Source: UBA2376 sp041389965
GTDB lineage: Bacteria > Myxococcota_A > Polyangia > Haliangiales > Haliangiaceae
Direction: 5' to 3'
Assembly: GCA_041389965.1 (NCBI GenBank)
Contig: JAWKQV010000002.1
Location: 992,001-1,056,000 of the forward strand
Length of the DNA: 64,000 bases
Numbering within the stretch: position 1 is the first letter of the stretch; each line of letters begins with the position of its first letter. Both the position numbers and the translations under genes were made by a program. Positions 1 to 10,604 of the stretch are shown here, piece after piece. The notes under the pieces are model-generated. The model worked only from the letters and a program-made list of their open reading frames with translations, was not told where the DNA came from and did no database searches.

Positions 1-482
1 ATGGGGGCCGCAGCCTAGCGCAGCCGTCGATCCACGTGCCAGGTCTGGATCTGGCTAACCACCGCGATCGCGGCGCGCGCCGTCACACTGCCGGGGCCGG
101 GCGCGCCCTCCGCGCGTGCCCGACAGCGCGGCTTGCGTGATCGCGGGGTTACCACTCGAATTGTAGGTCGAAATCGACTTTCCGGAATATGACCTACAAC
201 GGCGCGGGGCGAGCCATGCCGAAAAGCGGCCCAGTCATGCTGTTTTCGCGTTGACCCGCCCCCCCGGCCGCGCGTAGAACGGATCTCGGCACCCACGGCG
301 GTGCGAGGTCGGACCGCGATGTCAGCTCCCAAGATCTCTCGAGATCAACGCGAAGCGCGCCAGTGGCAGGGCCTCGGATCTGGCGCTGTCCCCGACGACG
401 CGGCCGCGGCACCGGCGGCGGTCTGACGTAGCAGGCACAAGCAGGGCCGCGCGCGGCGGTCGCAGGTTGGAGGTTGCGCTCG
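1..482. other. Non-coding left flank with inverted repeat
   Basis: No convincing gene is visible here. A less GC-rich patch around 155-205 contains a perfect 9-base inverted repeat: TTGTAGGTC at 161-169 and GACCTACAA at 191-199, separated by 21 bases. This could be a two-half-site operator or a weak hairpin in front of the lipoprotein gene that starts at 483. A GGAGG ribosome-binding site lies at 469-473. Confidence 0.4.
161..199. promoter_or_regulatory. Inverted repeat, possible operator
   Basis: Arms TTGTAGGTC (161-169) and GACCTACAA (191-199) are exact reverse complements. The half-sites are about three helical turns apart, as expected for a dimeric repressor pair. It lies about 285 bases upstream of the start at 483 in an otherwise featureless, locally AT-richer stretch. 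The regulatory role is inference. Confidence 0.3.
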
Positions 483-3400
483 ATGCTCCATCGTCTCGAG
501 AGGAAGTCCCGGCACCACGCGCTCGCGGTCGCGGCGCTGCTCGTCGCCTGCGTCGCCGCCTGCGCCGCTGACGATGGCGGCCGCGACGGCGACACCGGCG
601 GCACCGTGGGCGGGCGCGTGCTGATGACGCTCGACGGTCCGCTGGTGGGCGCTCGGATCTCGATCGATCACCTCGAGTACCTGGCCGCCACGCCGGTCAT
701 CCGCTCCCACGTCGGCGACCTCACCACCGACGCCACCGGCGCCTTCGCGATCGCCACCGGCTCCAAGAGCGGCTACTTCCTCATCACCACCCACGGCGGC
801 CAGTTCCGCGACTACGCCACCGGCGCCACCGTCGTCCTCGACGACTCGCGCCAGCTGACCGCGCTCCTGTACACCGACATCCTCGAAGACCTGACCACCG
901 GCCTGGTCACGCCGATCACCCACCTGGACTACCGGTTGATCGTCGCGCGCACCACGACCGGCGCCGACGCCACCCTGGTCGACTCGCACGCGCTGGTGAA
1001 CGAACACCTCGACGCCCACTTCGGCGGCCTGCGCTGGGAGCGCACCGCCGTCGCCGACCTCAGCGTGGCCGCGCCCAGCCCCACCGACGACGTCCGCGCC
1101 GCGTTCATCCTGGCCGCGTGGTCGTTCATGGCCCAGGACATCGCTCAGGCGGCCGGCGCCACCGTCCAGCAGGTCAACCCGTACACCCTGGCCATCGACC
1201 TGGGCCGCGACCTCGCCGCGCCGCCCTTCGACGGCGACGACGGCAACGACCGCGCCAGCGGCACCGGCATCCAGCTCGCGACGTGCCCGCCGGTGCCGCA
1301 GCCGTGCGCCCGACGGCGCGTGCGCCCTGGGCGCGTGCCGGACCGCCTGCGACGCCTACGCCGGCACGCCGCGCACGGTCCTGGCCGCCGCGCTCACCTC
1401 GCTCATCAACGACAACGGCCCCGGCGGGCGCAACCAGACCGGCCTGTCGGTGGCCGATACGTTGAGCTCAGCCGCGCCATCGCCAGCAACAGCGACCCCA
1501 TCCTGTTCGGCGATGCGTGCGTCGATACCCTCGACCGCAACCCGCCGACCTTGACCTGGGGCGCCACGCCCACGTCGGGCGCGGTGGTCCGCGGCGCGGT
1601 GCCCATCACCGTCCGCGCTACCGACGACATCGACCCGATGCCCAGCGTGATGTGGGAGGGTGGCCTGGCCGACTCCGATGGCGCGGTGTCGTCGGCCGCC
1701 ACCACCCTGGACACCACCGTCGCCGCCGATGGCCCGCGCGCCGTCGCCGCGGTCGCCACGGACGCCGCCGGCAACACCACCCGCGGCGAGCTGATGCTGG
1801 TCGCCGACAACACGCCGCCCGTGCTGACGCTCGACCCGAGCGCGTTCCTCGTCGACGGCGGCACCTGGTGGACCACCGTCGCCGACCCGCACGTCGCCGG
1901 CACCGTGACCGACGCACACGGCCCCATCCGCGTCACCGCGACCGTCCTGGGCTCGGAGATCGCCGCCGCCAGCTTCCCGGGCGGCGCGTGGGAGCTGGCG
2001 CTGCCGGGCGCGATGATCGCCGCCATCGGCAGCATCGTCGAGGTGCGCGCCACCGACGCGGTGGGCAACGTCACCGCCGTCACCGCGGCCACCTCGCCGT
2101 TTATCCGCGTCGACGCGGCGCCGCCCGCCCTGGTCACCGTCGGCCAGCCGTTCTACAGCGAGCGCGCGGACGTCGTCTCGTTCGGCCCAGGCGACCGCCC
2201 CTCGCACACCCACAGCGCGGGCGCGATGCTGACCCTGGGCGGGCAGACGGCCAGCTGCCCCGTCGTCGCCAAGCACGCCTACCTGACCGCCACCGCGCCC
2301 GCCGGCAGCGAGCTGCTCGGCGGCATCCCCTACGACAACGCGCTGCGCTTCGCGTTCACCATGAGCGACGCCGGCATCGGCGTGGACCCCGCCACCTTGC
2401 GCTACACCGTCACCGCGCCGTCGGGCGCCGTGGCGGGTCCGTTCGCCCTCACCGCGACGCCCGTCGCCGGCTCGCCGGGGGCGTATGACGCCACCATCGT
2501 GCTCCACCGCGACGGCCCCCAGGCCGTGCCCGCGCTCGGCGTCCCCGCCGTCGTCGAAGAAAGCACCGGCCCCGCTGGCAACCGCACCCGGTTCGTCGTC
2601 GCCGTCCAGGTCGACGACCGCCTGGGCCAGCGCGCCACCTCGGCCCCGTGCTTCGAGTACGAACCCCTGGCCCCGCCGCTCAAGGTCACCTTCACCGGGG
2701 CGGCCACCCGGCCCGCCGGCAGCGCCGTCACGCTCCTCACCGACTACGACCTCGCCAACGGCCCCACCTCCCAGCTCCTCAACGGCACCGCCGACGGCGG
2801 CATCCTCGAAGTGCGGGTGAAGAACCCCACCGCCGACCCCGCGTACATCACCGTCACCGCGCCAACCCCGCCGGCCGCCACCTACACCAAGCGCATCACC
2901 TCGTACCTGCAACCCACCACCCAGGTGAACTCGTCGAGCCCCCTGTGCCTGTACGACCCCACGCCGGCCCAGCTCGCGCCCATCTGCGACTACCCTTCTC
3001 CCGTCATGGCGGATCTGTCGTCGGCACCACGCTCGTCACCGGCTGGGTTCCCAGCATCCGTGTCTACGACGTCACCTCGGGTAACCTCACCGGCGCCCGC
3101 CTGCACCGTGCGCCGGCTGCGCCCCCACCGAGTGGGACGTGCCCCCGGCCTCCAGCGCCACATCGTCGTCGGCGCCGCCCGCATCGCCGACCTCGCCCCG
3201 AGCCCGCCGGCCCCTACAGCGAGATCGACGGCGACTTCACCGCGTCGCCACCACCGGCACCTCCCGAAGCCTGCATCCAGCTCGAACCCCCGGCAGCGCC
3301 AACGACCTCTCCGGCAACTGCCTCCGCCGCCAGCGCTATCGCCAGAATCGGACGCTAAAGCAGGCGACGGTGACGCTTGGGGCAACGCTCGGAACCGCAC

Positions 3401-3513
3401 TCGCAACGGACTGGACCACGTCCGCGGCCCCGAGCCACACCACTGCGACTGCGGCGCCAGACGTCGGTCTTCGCCGCCTCGGTACATTCACCTGGTCCAC
3501 GACGGAGAACTAG
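483..3513 (+). pseudogene. Surface Ig-like lipoprotein, frameshifted
   Basis: Starts at ATG 483, nine bases after GGAGG. A lipoprotein signal follows, with a hydrophobic run ending in a lipobox-like ACVAAC, so the product would be anchored in the outer membrane. The middle part (about 1540-2130) reads as two Ig/cadherin-like modules, with phrases such as TDAAGN and ATDAVGN typical of extracellular bacterial Ig repeats. The good protein sense leaves the frame twice: at about 1310-1455 it moves to another frame (a Cys-rich stretch reading DGACALGACRTACDAY), then returns. From about 3000 it passes through the other frames (VVGTTLVTGWVPSIRVYDV, later NDLSGN) and ends at the stop at 3513. The original product would be about 1000 residues. 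Either the gene is decayed or the sequence has indel errors. No catalytic motif was recognised. Confidence 0.55.
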
Positions 3514-3516
3514 CGC

Positions 3517-3919
3517 ATGAAGACTCTTCTACTCGTTGTCGCAGCTGGCCTTGGCGGTGCGTTGGTCGTGGTCGCGCAGTGACGACTCGCCCGGCGACGC
3601 CGACGCCGCGACCTGTGAGTGCCCGGCCGCGGAAGCGCCAATCACCGCCAACCGCATCCACCGCGTCGAGGAAGCCGGCACGGCGTCCGTCAACGCCTAC
3701 ACCACCCCGACGGCCGCCTGCCCGGCCGGCGAGCTGTTCCTCTCCGGGAGCTGCTACATCGACCAGGACAACACCGCCCGCGAGGTCTCCGTGGTAACCG
3801 CCGGGGCTACCCCGACCGACGCCACGACCGAGGCGCGGAACTGGCAGTGCGTGTTCCTGAACACGTCGATGACGGCTACCGCCCAGGTCCGCGCCCAAGC
3901 CCTCTGCCTCCGCCCCTGA
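3517..3919 (+). pseudogene. Small lipoprotein with frameshift at lipobox
   Basis: ATG 3517 begins MKTLLLVVAAGLGGALVVVA, a textbook lipoprotein signal, but the frame stops at TGA 3580-3582. The mature part (SDDSPGDADAATCECPAAEA) continues in the next frame from base 3578 to the stop at 3919. Only one base separates the Ala codon ending at 3576 from the Ser codon at 3578; restoring two bases could give the Cys codon a lipobox needs. The mature region has few Cys and a repetitive N terminus like the neighbouring surface lipoprotein. It lies four bases after the stop at 3513 and was probably co-transcribed with it. Function unknown. Confidence 0.55.
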
Positions 3920-3944
3920 AACCCCCGGCATGACCGCGGAGCTT

Positions 3945-3962
3945 GTCAGGCGGAAGCCTGAC
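3945..3962 (+). terminator. Stem-loop after lipoprotein gene
   Basis: GTCAGGC, GGAA loop, GCCTGAC: a perfect 7-bp stem with a GNRA-type tetraloop, 26 bases after the stop at 3919. There is no T-run, so this is a 3' stability hairpin or a weak terminator rather than a classic intrinsic terminator. Confidence 0.4.
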
Positions 3963-4339
3963 GCGTTCCGGAATTACCCGCTGCTCGTGCTCAACTCAAC
4001 GAGCCAGCTCAACTGGCGGGGCGCGTAGGTTCAGAGCGGGGGAGCGATGAGAAGGCTGATCTCTATGATTTGGTTGGGGTTTGTGGGGGTTGGCGGGGTG
4101 GCGAGGAGGTGAGCGGGGAGGGCGGGCGGAGGGCGAGGGAGGGCGATGGAGGAGGGGCGATTTGGTCGGCGTGATCGGTTCTGCTGGATGACCTTGGCCG
4201 GCGCTGAGCGCAGCGAGGCACTCGGCATCGCTTCGTCTGGCGGTCGCACGCCGCCATCGTACGGAGATCCCGCCCACGGCTTGGCAACAACCGACGATCG
4301 GCCATCCTGTTTCTCGCCGTTAGGCGCGGTGGGGACCGT
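3963..4339. other. Non-coding purine-rich spacer
   Basis: No supportable gene. Bases about 4078-4156 are almost pure purine on the + strand, with at least eight runs of three or more G, a possible G-quadruplex region. Short open frames on both strands here show no protein-like composition. Confidence 0.4.
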
Positions 4340-7312
4340 ATGAAGAAGCCGAGCAGGCAGCAGAAGGCGAGCCGGTCCAGGACCAAGACCAAGGCAGCCG
4401 CAAAGGTGACGTGGGGGCAACCGTTCGAGCGGCGCGCGCAGCGGGCGATCGCCCAATCCATCCGGACCTAGTCGTGACGCACAACGAGAGGTTGCAGAGC
4501 GAGTACGGTGTGCTGCGGCAGTTCGATGTCGTGGGCCGCGAGGGGGGCGCGATCCGCGCGATCTACGAAGCGCGCGAGCATGGCCGGAAGGTGGACATCG
4601 ACCAGCAAGACGGATTCTCTAGGAAGGTCGAGGATCTGGTCGAGAAGCCGCAGCGGGCCGGGATCATCAGCTCAAGCGGTTTCACGTCGTCGCCGATCAA
4701 GTCGGTGCAGCACTACGGCGGCACGCGGCTGGCGTCGGAGCTGTACACGCTGACGCCATCGAGGGCGGAGGACTGGGGCGACGACCTTCGCGAGATCGTG
4801 GTGCACGCCGAGTTCCAGACGATGCGCGTCACCGTGGTCCGGCTGATTCCACCGGCCGGGTTGACGGGTGGTGAGGTGATCACGGCCTCGGCCGACCGCG
4901 GGCGGTCATTCTTCCGCGACGCCGCGGGACGGATCGCCGGTAACCTTATCGACGTCGTCAACCAGGTCCTGCGCGAGGCCCAGCGCACCAACGACTCGGC
5001 CCTCCGGCGTCTCGCGTTCCCGGATGGCCCGTACCTCGAGATCGATGGCCGCCGGTGTCGGTTCGAGGCGATTGAGATCGAGCTCGAGCAGGTGACCCTG
5101 CCGGCGCAGACCAACGTCGACTTCGCCCAGCGCTTCCCGGACACACTGCGCGACGCCTTGACCGGTAAGCACTGGCTCATCGAGGATGCGGAGCGGTTAC
5201 CGCGCGTCGCGCGCGCCAACCGCGAGCTGTCGTTGGCGTTCCCGGACCCGGAGGATTCCTCCTACGTCGGGCTCGACGGCTTGCCGATGCCAGAACGCGA
5301 TCCGGAGACGGGGGCACCGATCGAGCGCACTATCGCGACCCTGCAACTCCAGCTCGCGGTCGCTCTGGCCACCGGCGGGAACGATGACGTCGCATCGCCT
5401 CAGCTCGCCGACCTGCTAACTCGCGCCAACGAGGCGTTCGCAGCCGGCGACTTTGGCACCGCCGAAGCGCTCTATCTGGAGTCGCTAAACAGCGGCACCG
5501 CGCTCGTCGCGCTCTGCAATCGGCCCACCTCGCCGAACAGCGCGGCGACCACGACAAGGCATTCGAGCACCCGCTGCTCGCGTCCACATGTTCCCGACAC
5601 AGCCGTACGGCTTTGTCAACGCAGCCGCCGCGCGGTTGGCTGCCGACGCACCGCGGACGCGCGCCAGATCCTCGACGCCGGCCGGCCTCTGCACGGAGCA
5701 TCGGCGGTCTTCCGGCGCCAGGAGGCCGATCTCTTCGCACGCGAGGGGCACTTGGCGGATGCCGCGCGCGCGTACTACGAGCTGGTGCTCGACGATCCCA
5801 CGGACGGGCGGATCCGAGCCTGCTCGCACAGTGCGAAGCGGGCTTGAATCAGGTGGAGGCTGCGGCGTGGGACGCGCGACGCGCCCTGAGCGACGCCCTG
5901 GGCGACCCCGTCGTCGCCGAGCTTGCGTCGCGCTACGCCGCGAGGAACGGCGACTCTGCGGCCGTGCTCGCGGTCGCGGACCACGCCGCGAGCGCCGGGC
6001 CTGATGCGCCGTCAGTCTACCGCCGCGCGATCGATCTGGCCACGGCCGCCGGCGAATACGTGCGCGCCTTTGCAGTGGCTCGATCGGATCCCGCGCGAAA
6101 TGGTCTGTGGACGATTACGTCGTCTGGGCAGCTCGCGAGCGTGGCCGGTCAACGGGCACGCGCGATCGATGACCTCACGCACGCGCTCGCGTCGTCAGAG
6201 GCCGCCGCCGACGTCCGGCCGTGGCTCGCAGAGAACCTGGTGGCCGTCGACCGCATCGACGAAACGATCGCCGTGATGGTTCGTTTGCCGCCTGGCGTGG
6301 CCGATCAGCTGGCGGTCGACGTCCTCGATCGCGCGTACCTCGCGCGGCGCATGGCCACATGCGCGTCGCTCACGAAGTGGCTGAATGGCCCGCGACAGCG
6401 CGGATGCATCGCTGCTGCTACGACAGGCGATCGTGCTCGGCGCGCAGGCGATAGACAATCGCGACCTGGAGCAGCCTCGCGCAGGCCGAGGAACGATTCG
6501 AGAGGGCTGCGGCGGCGGGCGCGCGCGAGGCCGAGAAGGTTCCCGCGCAGCTGATGCTGGCGGTCGCGCGGGGCGACGAAGAGGCCGCGCTTCGATCGCC
6601 GACAAGCTCGAGGCCGACACGGTCGATGTGTACGCGATGTTCGCCGGGTTGGCAGACAAGCGTAACCAAGTCGCCCTCCTGGCGCGCCTGCTCGACCGAG
6701 GACTGGCACACGCGTCCCGCACGACGTGGATCCTTCGGCGCCGCGCGCACAGCGCATCGCCTGTGGGTTCCGGCTGGGAGAAGGCGTGGCGACGCTGCAG
6801 GACCGGATCCGGCCTCGTCGCTGTCGAACGACATGTGGGCGGACTGCGGCGGCGGCGCTCGCATATGCAGACGGCAATCCGAAGCCTGCGTCCGGCTGCT
6901 GGCGCAGTCCATGGCGGCACCCAAGGTGCCGTTCTCGGCCGTGAACCTGTTCGGTGCGGCGCTGGCGGAGCTCCGCCGCTACGACGAACTCTGCCAGCAC
7001 TGTGCAAGCTTCGGTGCGGCGCCGCTCACCGACCTCGCACTATGGGCGGCCGAACGGGCGCCGACGCGTGCGCTCCGACCGAACGAGCTTGTGATCGCTT
7101 CGGCGGCCGCCTGCATGCACGAGAGCGAGTTCCTCGGCGTCGCGTTTGGTGCGCAAACCATGGTCTGCGTGCCGGCATCGGACTGGGCTAGCGCGCTCAG
7201 GCTGTGCCGCGCCAACCATCCGCAACCGACGGAGGTCTGGATCGTACGGCGCGCCTACCCACGCGAGTTCTTGCGCAGCGCCTTCACGCCGCCGCCTGGC
7301 ATCGGCGCGTAG
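4340..7312 (+). pseudogene. Mrr-like nuclease domain plus TPR-like protein, many frameshifts
   Basis: Begins at ATG 4340 (MKKPSRQQKASRSRTKTKAA). That frame stops at 4471, but from about 4460 the sense continues in another frame with THNER, RQFDVV, YEAREHGRKVD and GIISSSGF, the layout of restriction-endonuclease-like domains. In those, a conserved D (here in FDVV, about 4525) is followed by E-x-K; here the triad position is E-A-R (4567-4575), so the lysine is replaced. After about 5390 the protein becomes helical and TPR-like (NEAFAAGDFGTAEALYLESL, HLAEQRGDHDKAFEH, EADLFAREGHLADAARAYYE). The reading sense then hops frames at roughly 5515, 5580, 5660, 5830, 6390, 6480, 6590 and several more times up to 6900, before a clean last stretch ending at 7312. 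The intact product would be near 990 residues. A defence role is inferred from the nuclease fold and the neighbours. Confidence 0.55.
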
Positions 7313-7526
7313 TCGATCTTGTCCCTCGGCTTGCGCCGGCGAGTTCGTCGGTGAGCTTGTTGAGGCCGCAGGCCCCTGCCGCAGAATCGGCGAGACCAAG
7401 CGCCGTGCACTGGTGGAGCGCGGCGGGCTGGGGCCAGCTGTGCGCATGTGGGGATGGCCTCCCTGCCGTAGCGCTTGGCGCGAGATTGATGCCCCTGGCC
7501 CGGAATCGGAGAACTCGGGGGCTCAC

Positions 7527-8489
7527 GTGTTGACGAACCATGGAGCCGAGGCGAACCTAAGACGGAAGGTGAGCAAGGTCTACACGCCCCCAGTCTTCGA
7601 TGCGCTCGCGGAGTGCCTGCGCACGGTCTATTGGTACACCGACAACCTGAAGTCGTTCTTGATCCGGTGCGGCGTGCCACCCGCGCGCGTGTCGACACTC
7701 GACTGGAAGTACAAGCGCACGGCCGTGCGGGAGCTGCTCGACGAGTTGGCATCGCAAGGCGCGGCCGGCACTCCACTCGTTAGAGCGCTGATTGGCGGCG
7801 TGGTGGAGCAGGATGAGAAGTTCCCGCACCTGGCCAAGATCACGGGCAAGCAGGACGGCAAGCTACTGGTGAAGGAAGCGCGCCAGGCCGTTCGCAATCT
7901 CAAGGATCTTCTCGGCGCGCAAGCTGTCGTGGCGCACGCCGAGGCGGCGCGAAAGGAGAACCGAACGGAAGCCCAACGGCGACGCACAGAGATAGCAGAG
8001 CGCGCCCATGCGCTCTTGAAGATGAAGCAGCGCTTCACGGATCTCGCCGCCATGAGCGACGCCAGGAAGCGAGGCTTGGACTTTCAGCCGTGGCTACGTG
8101 ACCTGTTCGATCTCCACGATCTTGAGCCGCGCGGCTCCTTCGCGGGAGAGGGCGAGCAGATCGACGGCAGCATTCGGATCGACGGACAGACGCTTCTCGT
8201 GGAAGCGCGGTGGACTACCGAACTGGTAGCACCCGACGGTGTGCGGGACTTCGTTGGGAAGTTCGAGCACAAGCTCGACAACACCCTTGGCCTGATGATT
8301 TCCGTGAACGGATTCACCGACGCCGCGAGCGGCAAAGCGACGAGCAGCGGTCGCCTCATGGCGATCTTTGTCGATGGGCGCGACTTGTTCCCCGTCGTGG
8401 ATGGATTGGTCGACCTTCGGCAGCTCTTGACGCGCAAGCTGCGGCACGCGGCGGAGAAAGGGGCGCCCATGTATCGGTTCGGAAGTTGA
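7527..8489 (+). CDS. Restriction-endonuclease-like protein
   Basis: A 320-aa protein from GTG 7527, the first start that clears the upstream gene; a later GTG at 7569 is possible. The N-terminal half is helical and charged, with a coiled-coil-like stretch (AEAARKENRTEAQRRRTEIA). The C-terminal domain, about residues 180-300, reads like a PD-(D/E)XK nuclease fold: KRGLDFQPWLRDLF, then GEGEQIDGS (acidic residue about 212), then LLVEARW (Glu about 225). The usual E-x-K lysine is Arg, the same substitution as in the broken gene upstream, so activity is uncertain. Its lower GC resembles the following minus-strand defence operon, towards which it points. Probable DNA-targeting accessory or defence protein; the exact family is not identified. 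Confidence 0.65.
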   Translation: MLTNHGAEANLRRKVSKVYTPPVFDALAECLRTVYWYTDNLKSFLIRCGVPPARVSTLDWKYKRTAVRELLDELASQGAAGTPLVRALIGGVVEQDEKFPHLAKITGKQDGKLLVKEARQAVRNLKDLLGAQAVVAHAEAARKENRTEAQRRRTEIAERAHALLKMKQRFTDLAAMSDARKRGLDFQPWLRDLFDLHDLEPRGSFAGEGEQIDGSIRIDGQTLLVEARWTTELVAPDGVRDFVGKFEHKLDNTLGLMISVNGFTDAASGKATSSGRLMAIFVDGRDLFPVVDGLVDLRQLLTRKLRHAAEKGAPMYRFGS

Positions 8490-8532
8490 CTCGCGCGCGC
8501 GACCCGCCGACCAGCGTGCCCGCGTGGTCACG

Positions 8533-8634
8533 ATGAGGCGCACGGTCGTCATCTTCACTGCCCTGCCGGTCGAGTGCGGTGCCGTGGCCCTGTTCCTTTG
8601 AGGGCTTCGTGAGCGCGAGGACGACTACGGCACG
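8533..8634 (+). pseudogene. N-terminal remnant of phosphorylase-type effector
   Basis: ATG 8533 opens MRRTVVIFTALPVECGAVAL, which matches the start of the purine/uridine phosphorylase (MTA/SAH-nucleosidase-like) domain used as an effector in many bacterial conflict proteins (pattern VxILTALPVEYxAV). An in-frame TGA at 8599 interrupts it. The frame then continues with LREREDDYGTT before running into the 3' end of the convergent ATPase gene. It is too short to function and looks like the stub of a gene replaced by the operon on the other strand. Family assignment rests on about 30 residues. Confidence 0.45.
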
Positions 8635-10553
8635 ACCTTGCTAGCCTTGGCCGCTCCGTCTGTGCCACTGGGTGAGTCCTGCCGACCAACGGCGTCTCCA
8701 TACCGAACGCCTCGGCGACGGAATGCGTCTCGGCCGCCTTCAAGCAGAGAGATTACCTGCTCGCGCATCTCGGTGATGGTTCCCATGTTTGCCACGGCGC
8801 TGGCGTGGCCGCTCATCTCCATCACGACGATGCGATCGGCATCCCCAAGGACGGGGATGTTTGCATTGTGGGTTACAAAGATGAGCTGACGTTGGAGCTT
8901 GACGTGCCTGATTCCCTCGATCAGTGACTCAGAGATGTAGGCGTTGTCCAGATCGTCCTCAGGCTGATCAAACACAAGCGGATAGTCGGCTTTTCGGAGA
9001 ATGAGCGGCAGTAACGCGGTTGCCATCTGTCCCTTTGACAGCTCGCCGATTGGCTTGCGAACGCCGTGGACCACCATCTCAATGTCAAGAACGTCTTGCC
9101 TTAGCACTCCGTCTAGCTCATAGAGACGAGGGTGCTCCGCCAAATGAGCCAACAGGCGTGCCGCGTCTCGCTCAAGGAGGTTGCTGAGGCGGCCGGCATC
9201 GCCGGCCTCAACAATATCAATGAGGTCCGAGCATGTAATCCGTTGCGCTGCTTCTCGCGCCACATCATCCTGATGGCGGACGCTTGAGCCTGGAAGGATG
9301 TCCTCTTTGAGGATTCGAAAGATCTCATCGGAATCGGCAGCGCGCCGTAGCGTTAGAAAGATCCGGCTTCCGAATGAGGTCTCAATGCCTGAAATGTTTG
9401 ACTCGCGAAGCGAAAATAGTTCGTCTGCTAGTTCCCCAATCTGACGTCGAAGAGATGCTCGCTCCGCCAAGGCGGCGTCTAGCTCGCGTTGGGCCTCGGC
9501 GATATCCCTATCGATGCGCTCTAGCTTCTCGATCTCGGCTCTGAGTGTCTCCTCTTTTCTTAGCGACTCGTTCACCGCTTCCTGCTCGCGGCGCAGGGCG
9601 TGGTATCTCGTCGAGAGGCCCTCTGTCGTGCGCGAGATGCGCTCGAATGCTTGATCGAGCGTCTCAGCGGCCTGTCCCTGCAGCTTCTGCCGCAGGACCG
9701 ATAGTGCGTGGCTTACCTCGGCAAAATCACTCGCCATCGCCGACGCGTCAGCTCCGCCTACGAGAGATAGCGCTTTCGAGGCCGCGATCAACTTGGTGAC
9801 GTTTCGATCTAACGATTCGGCGTTCCTGGCCAGCGCCGTGCGGCTATCGAGGCCGGCTTTGATGGTCTCCAGCGCTGAACGTCGAGCCATGTGCTTCTCG
9901 CGCTCTTTGGCAAGCTCTAGCGAGTGAACGGGCCGGTTCTTCTCAATTTCCGTCAGGCTCTGCCTATGGGCCGCCAGCGGTGCGAGTAGAGTACGCTTGG
10001 CTCCAATATCGTTGCGAAGGAAGCGAATGCTTGGGCCGATCTCGCGCAGGCGGTTGAGAGCCGCGTCTCGCCTGCGGTCGATCTCGGCTCGGCGTGCTTG
10101 GAATCCGCGGTCCACCAGAGAGAGGCTTCGGTGAGGATCCTCGGCGATTCGCTGCAGGTCGCCCTGGGAGTAAATCTCAATCTGAGCTAGCGCTCGGATT
10201 CCTGACGCCTGTTCGACTCCATCGCGCAGGACTTGCGGGGGGCTTCCAATGTCTCTCTCAATAACGAGCCCAGAACCGTCCGACTGTACTGCAGTGCAGG
10301 TGGCGGTGCCGTCTCCGAGCGTCGCTGCGAGCAAGCCCACGTGCTGTCCGCCCTCGTTGCTCCGGGGATTCTGAGCAATCATGGCCGCGAGACGCGTTGG
10401 ATCGACATCAAACACGAAGCGCAGCGTCTCCACTAGAGTGGACTTGCAGGTCCCGCGCGCACCGATGATGCAGGTAAGTCCCGTGGCGAATTCCACTTTG
10501 GCTTTAGTCAGGTGGCCTGAGGTTGTGCTGAGGGATTGGAGGACTAGAGGCAT
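8625..10553 (-). CDS. SMC/ABC-like AAA ATPase (defence-type)
   Basis: A 642-aa ATPase of the RecF/SMC-like group. Walker A is GARGTCKST at residues 31-39 (Cys where Gly is usual). A long central coiled coil runs over about residues 150-370 with many Glu/Arg heptads. The signature motif GELSKGQM and Walker B YPLVFDQPEDDLD sit near residues 510-545, and the switch region reads LIFVTHNANIPVLGDAD. The DQPEDDLDN block is typical of TrlF/Spaf_1101-type ATPases found in defence loci, though no PHP or nuclease domain is fused here. It follows the dCTP deaminase gene by 51 bases on the same strand, so the two probably form one operon. Codon use and GC differ from the rest of the window, suggesting transfer. 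The role as partner or sensor is inference. Confidence 0.75.
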   Translation of the reverse strand: MPLVLQSLSTTSGHLTKAKVEFATGLTCIIGARGTCKSTLVETLRFVFDVDPTRLAAMIAQNPRSNEGGQHVGLLAATLGDGTATCTAVQSDGSGLVIERDIGSPPQVLRDGVEQASGIRALAQIEIYSQGDLQRIAEDPHRSLSLVDRGFQARRAEIDRRRDAALNRLREIGPSIRFLRNDIGAKRTLLAPLAAHRQSLTEIEKNRPVHSLELAKEREKHMARRSALETIKAGLDSRTALARNAESLDRNVTKLIAASKALSLVGGADASAMASDFAEVSHALSVLRQKLQGQAAETLDQAFERISRTTEGLSTRYHALRREQEAVNESLRKEETLRAEIEKLERIDRDIAEAQRELDAALAERASLRRQIGELADELFSLRESNISGIETSFGSRIFLTLRRAADSDEIFRILKEDILPGSSVRHQDDVAREAAQRITCSDLIDIVEAGDAGRLSNLLERDAARLLAHLAEHPRLYELDGVLRQDVLDIEMVVHGVRKPIGELSKGQMATALLPLILRKADYPLVFDQPEDDLDNAYISESLIEGIRHVKLQRQLIFVTHNANIPVLGDADRIVVMEMSGHASAVANMGTITEMREQVISLLEGGRDAFRRRGVRYGDAVGRQDSPSGTDGAAKASKVVP

Positions 10554-10604
10554 GTTAGGTTTCTTGGCCCAGGAGTGAAAGGCTGCGATGTTTGGTCTCG
10601 GGAC

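Noticed and set aside
4146..4343. 65-aa gene (AERSEALGIASSGG)
   Set aside because: Its motif is a familiar translation of repetitive non-coding DNA; no ribosome-binding site or conserved domain.
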